A stretch of DNA of 9,034 nucleotides, from the NCBI GenBank assembly GCA_017632695.1, contig JAGBQS010000288.1, positions 1 to 9,034 of the forward strand, in the 5' to 3' direction. The DNA comes from Bacteroidales bacterium (GTDB lineage Bacteria; Bacteroidota; Bacteroidia; Bacteroidales; UBA3663). Of the stretch, positions 1 to 5,628 are shown piece after piece. Position 1 is the stretch's first letter; each line of letters opens with the position of its first letter. The notes under the pieces were generated by a model. It was not told where the DNA came from. It made no database searches and saw only the letters and a list, made by a program, of their open reading frames with translations. Both the position numbers and the translations under genes were made by a program.

Positions 1-2434
1 AGCTGACGTGAAGCGAGAGCGAGAACATGCGGCCTGTCAGATAATTGGGAACGGCATACTGGAGGTTGTCGACCGCCGTTACCCAATAATACGAGTTGAC
101 ATTGTCGAAATCCATCAGGTTGAAGACATCGACACCCAGACAGATTTCTTTGACAAAGGTCCATTTCCCACGGTTCATGAAGGCGCTGTTGCCGGCATTC
201 CAGACCCGTTGTGCACCGATATCGACGCGACGGTAGGCAGGCGTGCGGAAAATGCCGGAAGCGCGTCCGCCAATGGGGCTGTAGAACGGCAGACCGTCGT
301 TGACAACGCCGCGCAGATGAACCTTATACGAATCGTTGCCCGGCCAGAAATCGCTGAAGAACAGACCGAAAGAGTAACGCTGCTCCGTCGGACGGGAGGT
401 CTTCAGTCCGTCGTAGGTCTCTTTGGCCTCCATGAGCGAGAACGAGATCCAGGAATCGTTGCCGGGAACAAACTCGCCGAACAGCTTGAGGTCGATGCCG
501 GTATTGAAGGCGGTGCCGCTGTTGTAGCCCAGGTATTTGATCTGGACATTATCGACCGTATAGGGTATGTAGCGGGCGATGTGCTTGTAGTAGGCTTCGG
601 CCGTAAACTTGAAGGGACGGTCGAGCGCCCGGAAGGTATAGTCGGAACCCAGTATCAGCTGGTAGCACCGCTGGCTCCTGATGTTGCTGTTCATCCTGAC
701 CATCGTGTTGCCGTTCTCGTCCTCGTACGACTGGCGGTACTCTTTGTAGAACGGGGACTGATAGTACAGTCCGGTTGCCAGACGGAAGTTCCACTGGCGG
801 GTATCGGAGGTCAGCGCCTCCGGGGTATAGCGCAGCGAGGCGCGGGGCGAAAGGATGGTTTCGCTGTTGAACGACCAGTGGCTCAGACGCATGCCGGCAA
901 TGAGCAGCCATCGGCCGCCTAACCAGTTCCAGCCGAACTGATCCTGTGCAAAGAGCGAGAAGCGGGTGGACGTGCGCTTGTAGAATGAATGCAGGTTGTA
1001 GATCATCTGCACCTTGTCGCCCGTGTGCGGCAGGGTGTATCCGCTTGAGTCGCGACGCTCCCATTCGGCAATGCGGTCGTCGATGGTCTCGTTCTGAAGC
1101 GTGATGCCGTACGAGAGTTTGTTTTTCCGGATCTGGGTAACTCCCTTCAGCGAGAAGGCCAGTACGGAAGCATTCAGGTAGTTGCGTGCATGCTGGTGAT
1201 AGGCGGCTACGCCCAGACCGGTCTGTCCGCCGTCGGTGGCCTGATCCAGCCAATACTCGCCGCTGATGTCGAAGGTGACTTCCTCGTCGGTGGCAAAAGC
1301 CGAAGCCAGGAGGCTCAGTTGTGTGTTCTTTATACCTTTATAAGTAAGGGTGGCGGCACCGAAGTAGGTGTCGAAGATGTCCTTTTCGTGCCCGTCGAAG
1401 TAAACCTTGAACTTGTGCACATCGTCCATCGTGCCGAAGGAGGTCTCGCGCGTCTTGGGCGTGAAGTTATAGTGATTGGTGGCAAGGTTGCCCAGGAACT
1501 GCAGGTTCCACTTTTCGTTAAAATCGTAGCCCAACAGGGTCTGATAATCGAAGAAGCGCGGATCGTATTCGCCTTTGGTATCGAGGCTGGACAGCAGCGA
1601 GGCATTGCGCTTGAAGCGGATGCCGTGCAGCTGGGAGAAGCGTCTGGTGCGGTGCCCGACCGAAGCCGAAGCTCCTAAAAAGCTGACGTCGGCCTGCGCC
1701 TCGAAGCGCTGGGGCTGTTTGTAGGTGATGTCGAGCACCGACGACATCTTGGCGCCGTATGCTGCCGAGAATCCGCCCGTCGAGAAATCCACTTCCTTGA
1801 CCATCGCGGGATTGATGAAAGAGAGTCCTTCCTGCTGGCCGCTGGCAATGAGCTGCGGACGGTATATCTCGATGCCGTTTACATAGACCAGGTTCTCGTC
1901 GAAGCTGCCTCCGCGGACCGAATACTGGCTGGAAAGCTCGTTGTTCATGGTGACGCCCGCCATGGTGCCGATCAGGTCTTCCACAGCGTTGCCCGATGCG
2001 GTGGGCATGTATCTGATGTCTTCGGCCTTCAGTTTCTCGGTGGTCGAAGCCGGCTGGTGGTGTGCTGTCACCTCGATGTCGTCGATGTATGCCGCATTGG
2101 TACGGAGCTGGACGTTCAGGCGGACAACGGGAATCTTTTCGTCGGAGTTCCGGCGGACGGCGCGTGTGTTCAGCTGTTTCTCGACCCTCTTGTAGCCTAT
2201 CGAGGTGAAGATTACTACCAGACTGTCGCTTTCGGGAACGTGGAGGCTGTATTCGCCCTTGAAGTTGCTCAGCGTGCCGATGCTTCCCCGACTCAGACGC
2301 ACATGCGCCATCTCGAGCGGTTCGCCAAGGTCGTCAGTAACACGTCCTTCAATACGCACGCCCTGTGCCGTCAGCATCTGTGCCGACAGCATTATCCAGA
2401 GGACTGCGAGTATATGTATGGTTGCGCGCAACAT
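1..2434 (-). CDS. TonB-dependent receptor with carboxypeptidase-regulatory-like N-terminal domain (3' end cut by window edge)
   Basis: This outer-membrane beta-barrel should import a ligand using TonB energy; the ligand cannot be told. The frame is open from the ATG at 2434 to the window edge (811 codons). Residues 1-24 form a signal peptide (MLRATIHILAVLWIML, then SAQMLTAQ). Residues 26-110 form a CarboxypepD_reg-like beta-sandwich (VRIEGRVTDDLGEPLEMAHV; FTSIGYK). The plug lies at about 140-245, with VEDLIGTMAGV, YSVRGGSFDENLVYVNGIEIY, FINPAMVKEVDFSTGGFSAAYG and SSVLDI. The remainder is barrel with many aromatic strands. The last readable residues, RMFSLSLHVS, resemble a final strand, and the next codon begins with T, which fits the usual terminal Phe, so very little is missing. 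The start lies 6 bp after the upstream stop, suggesting cotranscription with recF. No SusD-like partner is seen, but the downstream side is outside the window. Family assignment is certain; substrate unknown. Confidence 0.95.
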   Translation of the reverse strand, partial: MLRATIHILAVLWIMLSAQMLTAQGVRIEGRVTDDLGEPLEMAHVRLSRGSIGTLSNFKGEYSLHVPESDSLVVIFTSIGYKRVEKQLNTRAVRRNSDEKIPVVRLNVQLRTNAAYIDDIEVTAHHQPASTTEKLKAEDIRYMPTASGNAVEDLIGTMAGVTMNNELSSQYSVRGGSFDENLVYVNGIEIYRPQLIASGQQEGLSFINPAMVKEVDFSTGGFSAAYGAKMSSVLDITYKQPQRFEAQADVSFLGASASVGHRTRRFSQLHGIRFKRNASLLSSLDTKGEYDPRFFDYQTLLGYDFNEKWNLQFLGNLATNHYNFTPKTRETSFGTMDDVHKFKVYFDGHEKDIFDTYFGAATLTYKGIKNTQLSLLASAFATDEEVTFDISGEYWLDQATDGGQTGLGVAAYHQHARNYLNASVLAFSLKGVTQIRKNKLSYGITLQNETIDDRIAEWERRDSSGYTLPHTGDKVQMIYNLHSFYKRTSTRFSLFAQDQFGWNWLGGRWLLIAGMRLSHWSFNSETILSPRASLRYTPEALTSDTRQWNFRLATGLYYQSPFYKEYRQSYEDENGNTMVRMNSNIRSQRCYQLILGSDYTFRALDRPFKFTAEAYYKHIARYIPYTVDNVQIKYLGYNSGTAFNTGIDLKLFGEFVPGNDSWISFSLMEAKETYDGLKTSRPTEQRYSFGLFFSDFWPGNDSYKVHLRGVVNDGLPFYSPIGGRASGIFRTPAYRRVDIGAQRVWNAGNSAFMNRGKWTFVKEICLGVDVFNLMDFDNVNSYYWVTAVDNLQYAVPNYLTGRMFSLSLHVS

Positions 2435-2440
2435 ATTTAA

Positions 2441-2731
2441 TTAACGGATAACTACCGATTTTATTACATCGGCCCCCAGTTTTTCGTTCAGGGTACGGGC
2501 TATGGCCGAGCGTTGCATCAGCAGTTCGGTCTTCAGGGCAGGCGACTTCAACGATACGAACAGATAGCCGTTCTGCAGGAAGATACGGTCGGTCTCGCGG
2601 GCAATGTCGTCGCCCAGCGTCTCCTGCCAGATGGCTCCGATCTGCTCTGAAAATACCACGTTGTCCAATTGCGTGATTCGCAGATACTGCCTGAGTATTT
2701 CGCCTATCGACTGCTCATTTCTTTTCTGCAT
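2441..2731 (-). CDS. DUF721 / DciA-like protein
   Basis: A 96-residue protein matching the DUF721 pattern: an N-terminal helix (SIGEILRQYL), a central IWQETLGDDIARETDRIFLQ segment, a strand pair NGYLFVSLKSPALKTEL, and a C-terminal LNEKLGADVIKSVVIR ending in the characteristic Arg. The family includes DciA, a loader or partner of the replicative helicase DnaB in bacteria lacking DnaC/DnaI; members have a KH-like fold and probably bind nucleic acid. This is a short member, consisting of little more than the domain. It begins 17 bp inside the end of recF, so the two are translationally linked, and the pairing with recF supports a role in replication or repair. Whether it loads helicase in this organism is inference. 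The TonB-dependent receptor follows after 6 bp. Confidence 0.85.
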   Translation of the reverse strand: MQKRNEQSIGEILRQYLRITQLDNVVFSEQIGAIWQETLGDDIARETDRIFLQNGYLFVSLKSPALKTELLMQRSAIARTLNEKLGADVIKSVVIR

Positions 2732-3815
2732 AGACTCCGTTTTCGACTGTAAACAACTTATGCTCGCCTGTCACTTTCTCGATGATCCGGTCCAGATATT
2801 CGCGGTTCGTGTCGGTAATGAAAATCTGTCCGAAACGGTCGCTTGCCACCAGGCGGATGATCTGTTCGACTCGTTCGGCATCCAGACGGTCGAAGATGTC
2901 GTCGAGCAATAAAATCGGACAGGTGGAACCCTGCCGGCGCAGGTAATCGAACTGGGCAAGCTTCAGCCCGACCAGGAATGTCTTGTTCTGTCCCTGACTG
3001 CCGATCTGCTTCATCAGGCAGTCGCCGATCTTCATGATCAGCTCGTCCTTGTGTGCTCCGCGGGTGGTGTAGCCCACGGCGAGGTCGCGGTTCCTGATTT
3101 CGTTCAGCTGGGGCAGCAGAGATCCGTTCTGGAAGTGAGAGACATACTCCAGTGAGACGGTTTCCTTGCCGGGAGCGATCTGTCCGTAAAACTCTTGAAA
3201 TACCGGCTCGAACTGGCTGACGAACAGTTGGCGGGCTTCGTAAATCTGCTGTCCGTAAAAGTCCAGCTGCTCTTCCCAGATCTGGCACAGGCTCCAATCC
3301 GTAAGGGGAGGGTCCTGCTTGAGAAGCGTGTTGCGTTGGAGCAGGGCATTGTTGTAACGGATGAGCGCATTCAGGTAGGTTTTGTCGAACTGAGAGATAC
3401 AGACGTCCATCATGCGACGGCGCTCCTCGCTTCCGCCCAGAATGAGAACCGTATCGGCGGGAGTAAGCAGAACGATCGGGAGCAGACCGATATGGTCGGC
3501 CAGTCGCTGATACTCCTTGCCTCCGCGCCTGAAACTTTTACGGCTTTTCAGCTGGTAGCCGCATCGGATTTCTTCTGGTTGCCCGTTCAGTTCGTAATTT
3601 CCCTTCAGGAGAAAAAAATCTTCCCCGTGGGTGATGACCTGACTGTCGGGCAGCGCGTTCGAAGCCTTGCACATCGAAAGATAGTAAATGGCATCCAGCA
3701 GGTTAGTCTTCCCCATACCATTGTTGCCTACCAGACAGTTGACTCCGGCGGAAAACCCGATTTCGGCTTCCCGGATATTTTTGTAATTTACTATCGAAAG
3801 ATGCTCCAGTTTCAT
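2715..3815 (-). CDS. recF: DNA replication/repair protein RecF
   Basis: RecF is a cytosolic SMC-like ATPase that, with RecO and RecR, helps load RecA at single-strand gaps. The protein has 366 residues, normal for the family. The N-terminus MKLEHLSIVNYKNIREAEI is typical; Walker A is GNNGMGKT (30-37), the ABC signature region is near 278-288 (KTFLVGLKLAQ), and Walker B with the catalytic acidic pair is ILLLDD (301-306) followed by IFDRLD. A longer reading would begin at TTG 3842, but the ATG at 3815 gives the canonical N-terminus, has GAAGAA upstream, and sits just downstream of a TACATTTG promoter element that the TTG would overlap. It appears to be the first gene of a three-gene unit with the DUF721 gene and the receptor. 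All key motifs are intact. Confidence 0.97.
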   Translation of the reverse strand: MKLEHLSIVNYKNIREAEIGFSAGVNCLVGNNGMGKTNLLDAIYYLSMCKASNALPDSQVITHGEDFFLLKGNYELNGQPEEIRCGYQLKSRKSFRRGGKEYQRLADHIGLLPIVLLTPADTVLILGGSEERRRMMDVCISQFDKTYLNALIRYNNALLQRNTLLKQDPPLTDWSLCQIWEEQLDFYGQQIYEARQLFVSQFEPVFQEFYGQIAPGKETVSLEYVSHFQNGSLLPQLNEIRNRDLAVGYTTRGAHKDELIMKIGDCLMKQIGSQGQNKTFLVGLKLAQFDYLRRQGSTCPILLLDDIFDRLDAERVEQIIRLVASDRFGQIFITDTNREYLDRIIEKVTGEHKLFTVENGVYAEKK

Positions 3816-3839
3816 TGATTTCTTCGCAATTGTAGGTTG

Positions 3840-3847
3840 CAAATGTA
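3840..3847 (-). promoter_or_regulatory. Putative Bacteroides-type -7 element for recF
   Basis: On the minus strand TACATTTG matches the Bacteroides sigma-ABfr -7 consensus TAnnTTTG exactly. A clear -33 TTTG at the expected distance is missing, so the promoter may be weak or have a different upstream element. It would place transcription start near 3835, about 20 nt before the recF ATG at 3815. Confidence 0.5.
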
Positions 3848-3898
3848 GTTATTTTCCGCCATAAATCGATAAAAAAGTGAAATTTTTTACGAAAAACC

Positions 3899-3928
3899 TT
3901 TGCTATTTATATTAAAGTTGTAATTTTG
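3899..3928 (+). promoter_or_regulatory. Bacteroides-type promoter for the TPR-ribH unit
   Basis: A -33 TTTG (3899-3902) and a -7 TAATTTTG (3921-3928) are separated by 18 bp, close to the known Bacteroides consensus. Transcription would start near 3935, giving an untranslated leader of about 65 nt before the ATG at 4002. The leader is AT-rich just upstream of the start, as is usual in this phylum, and has no Shine-Dalgarno site. Confidence 0.7.
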
Positions 3929-4001
3929 CACCGCGTTTGCGTCAAAAAATAAGCAAACAGCACACTTGTACTATCGAATATTAATTAAAAAATATACTAA
4001 A

Positions 4002-4649
4002 ATGGCAAACATCAAAAATCAGCCGGAAGAAGTTCAGGCTACTAAGACCGAGCAGTTCGTTGAGAACAACGGTAAGAAAGTACTTTACATTGTTGTAGCA
4101 TTGGCCGTTGTTATTGCGGCTGTTGTAGGTCTGCGTAAATATAGTGAAAACCGTGAGGCTGAGGCTCTGAAGAGTGAGGCTCTGATGCAGGCTCAGTTCG
4201 ACTTCGAGGCCGGACAGTACGAGGCTGCCCTTGAGAATTTTGAAAGCGTAATCAGCGAATTCGGTTCGACCAATGCCGGTAATCTGGCTAAGGCTTATGC
4301 AGGTCTGTGCAAGAAGAACCTCGGCAATATGGACGAGGCTATTGAGATGCTGAAGGACTATGACGGTTGCGACAATGTAATCGCTCCTGCTATCCTTTCT
4401 GCTCTGGGCGACTGCTACGTAGAAAAGGAAATTCCTGACTATAGCGCTGCTGCCAAGGCTTTCGAGAAGGCTGCTTCGGCTGCTAACAGCGTTGAGTTCT
4501 CGCCTTTGTATCTCTTCAAGGCCGGTCTGGTTTATGAGAAGATGGGCGAAAATGCAAAAGCTCTGAAGGCTTATGAGGCTATCAAGAATAACTGGGCTGA
4601 TTCAGAGCTTGCCAATAGCATCGATAAATATATTGTTAGAGTAAAATAA
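4002..4649 (+). CDS. Membrane-anchored tetratricopeptide repeat (TPR) protein
   Basis: A 215-residue protein: a hydrophilic N-terminus (1-25), one transmembrane segment (about 27-44, VLYIVVALAVVIAAVVGL), then a soluble part of TPR-like helix pairs. Repeat signatures can be seen at about 63-84 (AQFDFEAGQYEAALENFESVI), 97-119 (AYAGLCKKNLGNMDEAIEML), 131-158 and 172-193 (GLVYEKMGENAKALKAYEAI). The lysine pair (KK) before the membrane segment suggests N-in topology with the TPR part in the periplasm, resembling the YfgM type of architecture. The start is the ATG at 4002; an upstream in-frame ATG at 3966 would add twelve residues without family character. It is 6 bp from the RibH gene and shares its promoter. 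Its role is not known; TPR proteins usually scaffold protein contacts. Confidence 0.9.
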   Translation: MANIKNQPEEVQATKTEQFVENNGKKVLYIVVALAVVIAAVVGLRKYSENREAEALKSEALMQAQFDFEAGQYEAALENFESVISEFGSTNAGNLAKAYAGLCKKNLGNMDEAIEMLKDYDGCDNVIAPAILSALGDCYVEKEIPDYSAAAKAFEKAASAANSVEFSPLYLFKAGLVYEKMGENAKALKAYEAIKNNWADSELANSIDKYIVRVK

Positions 4650-4655
4650 ACCTGT

Positions 4656-5132
4656 ATGAACCCTGATCCTGCGGCGGCGAGTTCCGCGAATACTACAGAC
4701 GCCAGTGTCGGAATCGTAGTTTCCGATTGGCACAGCGAAATTACAGATGCGTTGCTCAAAGAAGCGGTTGTTACTTTGGAGCGATGCGGAGTGGAAAAAG
4801 AAGATATTTACGTGGCTCACGTGCCGACGGCAATGGAATTGCCTTTTGCAGCACGGCAGATGTCGATAGAACAGGAGCCAAGTGCAGTTATTCTTTTGGG
4901 CTGCAGTACGCAGGCAGAAGATCCGATGTTTCCTTACGTGGGACAGACGGTTTGCCAAAGCCTCACGCAGCTGAACCTCCACGGTGATATTCCTTACATC
5001 TTCGGTGTTCTGCTGACTCCTACGCTCGACGATGCCAAACGATTGACTGTCGGACCGGGAAACAAGGGTGAAGAAAGTGCTGAAAAGGCACTCCGTGTGG
5101 TGAACATGATGGTCGGTCTGGTTAACAGCTGA
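4656..5132 (+). CDS. ribH: Lumazine synthase (RibH) homologue with altered active site
   Basis: RibH condenses a pyrimidine diamine with dihydroxybutanone phosphate to form 6,7-dimethyl-8-ribityllumazine, the penultimate step of riboflavin synthesis. The 158-residue product has the fold landmarks in order: GIVVSDWHSEIT (19-30), VPTAMELPFAAR (56-67), AVILLGC (77-83), LTQLN (103-107), IPYIFGVL (112-119) and GNKGEESAEKAL (135-146). The catalytic loop is abnormal. Where the family has G-(E/D)-T-x-H-F-D-Y, this protein reads AEDPMFPYV (87-95), so the proton-transfer His is Met91 and the phosphate-binding Gly/Thr are lost. The conserved Lys before GNKG is also absent (TVGPGNKG), while an Arg (129) remains in the expected place. 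VPGAFE has become VPTAME. It could be a pseudoenzyme, a repurposed cage, or an enzyme with changed substrate. The reading frame is intact. It follows the TPR gene by 6 bp. Confidence 0.88.
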   Translation: MNPDPAAASSANTTDASVGIVVSDWHSEITDALLKEAVVTLERCGVEKEDIYVAHVPTAMELPFAARQMSIEQEPSAVILLGCSTQAEDPMFPYVGQTVCQSLTQLNLHGDIPYIFGVLLTPTLDDAKRLTVGPGNKGEESAEKALRVVNMMVGLVNS

Positions 5133-5193
5133 CTTTAGAACGCTATCCTGAAACTTGAATATTTCAGATTTATAGCATTCCTTTAAATATAAT

Positions 5194-5232
5194 AGGAGTA
5201 GGGTGCAAATCCCTGCAGTCTGCTCCTCTTTT
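5194..5232 (+). terminator. Hairpin with short T-run, possible terminator of the TPR-ribH unit, abutting the tRNA
   Basis: AGGAGTAG (5194-5201) pairs with CTGCTCCT (5220-5227) over eight base pairs, including one G-T, and is followed by CTTTT up to base 5232. The next base is the first of the tRNA. The stem encloses an alternative shorter hairpin GTAGGG/CCCTGC around TGCAAAT. It lies 61 bp after the RibH stop. It may be a weak intrinsic terminator, or a structured 5' leader of a longer precursor containing the tRNA. Confidence 0.5.
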
Positions 5233-5307
5233 GCGATAGTGGCTCAGTGGTAGAGCATTGGCTTCCCAAGCCGAGGGTCGCGGGTTCGAATCCCGTCTAT
5301 CGCTCCA
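5233..5307 (+). tRNA. tRNA-Gly (anticodon CCC)
   Basis: A complete cloverleaf can be folded. The acceptor is GCGATAG (5233-5239) paired with CTATCGC (5297-5303). The D arm contains GCTCAGTGGTAGAGC. The anticodon stem TTGGC/GCCGA carries the loop TTCCCAA with anticodon CCC at 5265-5267, and the T arm has the invariant TTCGAAT loop. The discriminator is T (5304), as expected for bacterial tRNA-Gly, and CCA is encoded at 5305-5307. It decodes GGG. A run of seven T (5308-5314) follows directly and probably ends the transcript. Confidence 0.97.
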
Positions 5308-5388
5308 TTTTTTTGTAAGCCGGAATTAGCAACCGGATTTTTAATTGCGTCTTCTTTCCTTTAAAATTGTGTTAAATCACAAGCTCTG

Positions 5389-5420
5389 TTTGGAGATAAA
5401 GGAAAAAAGGCGTAATTTTG
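5389..5420 (+). promoter_or_regulatory. Bacteroides-type promoter for the LruC-like lipoprotein gene
   Basis: A -33 TTTG (5389-5392) and a -7 TAATTTTG (5413-5420) are separated by 20 bp, a full match to the Bacteroides consensus. The start would be near 5427, leaving an unusually long leader of about 200 nt before the ATG at 5629. Confidence 0.75.
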
Positions 5421-5490
5421 CATTTGGTTATAATGGAAAATTTTTTTAGAATCAAGCTTATTTGAATTATTCTTATTCTGAAATATCCCG

Positions 5491-5514
5491 AATATATTTA
5501 AACCCAAATATATT
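5491..5514 (+). repeat. Inverted repeat in the leader (AATATATTT / AAATATATT)
   Basis: A perfect 9-bp inverted repeat with a 6-nt loop (AAACCC). The stem is all A-T, so as RNA it is weak; as DNA it could be an operator. It lies inside the predicted leader of the lipoprotein gene, about 65 nt after the predicted transcription start. Confidence 0.5.
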
Positions 5515-5526
5515 TTGTTTTTCTTA

Positions 5527-5598
5527 GTAACTCAAATGACAAAAGATTAAATTGATATATCCCCAATTTAATTGATTGCTTTTACATGTAACTCAAAT
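5527..5598 (+). repeat. Direct repeat GTAACTCAAAT, two copies
   Basis: Identical 11-base copies at 5527-5537 and 5588-5598, 61 bp apart start to start, which is close to six helical turns. They flank the hairpin at 5546-5572, so the three elements form one symmetrical block upstream of the lipoprotein start. They could be protein-binding sites; this is inference. Confidence 0.5.
5546..5572 (+). repeat. Inverted repeat in the leader (ATTAAATTG / CAATTTAAT)
   Basis: A perfect 9-bp inverted repeat with a 9-nt loop (ATATATCCC). Flanking AAAAG (5541-5545) and GCTTTT (5578-5583) allow partial extension. It lies about 57 nt before the start codon and is not followed by a T-run typical of a terminator. 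Confidence 0.5.
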
Positions 5599-5628
5599 TT
5601 ACTAACTATTATTTTTATTAAAAACTCT

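Larger units (their letters stand above)
5308..5628 (+). other. AT-rich intergenic region: tRNA T-run, promoter and long leader of the LruC-like gene
   Basis: No gene is seen in these 321 bases. They hold the T7 run after the tRNA (5308-5314), the promoter at 5389-5420, and an untranslated leader from about 5427 to 5628. The leader contains two AT-rich hairpins (5491-5514 and 5546-5572) and a direct repeat (5527-5537 and 5588-5598), annotated separately. The leader is markedly richer in A+T than the flanking genes. Confidence 0.75.

Noticed and set aside
8..922. Plus-strand open frame of 304 codons at the left edge
   Set aside because: It lies antisense to the TonB-dependent receptor barrel, has no recognisable family, and results from the GC-rich codon pattern of the real gene on the other strand.
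3195..3818. Plus-strand open frame of 207 codons
   Set aside because: It is entirely antisense to recF, whose Walker A, Walker B and signature motifs are all read on the minus strand.
3815..3842. Extended recF start at TTG 3842
   Set aside because: The nine extra residues are not family-like, the codon is TTG, and it overlaps the predicted -7 promoter element; the ATG at 3815 is preferred.
5188..5193. TATAAT as a -10 box for the tRNA
   Set aside because: The exact match to the E. coli consensus is not what the Bacteroidota housekeeping sigma factor recognises, no -35 or -33 partner was found, and the hairpin lies between it and the tRNA.
5233..5628. tRNA-Gly as an integration site for a mobile element carrying the lipoprotein gene
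   Set aside because: No duplicate of the tRNA 3' end, integrase or mobility gene was found in the window.
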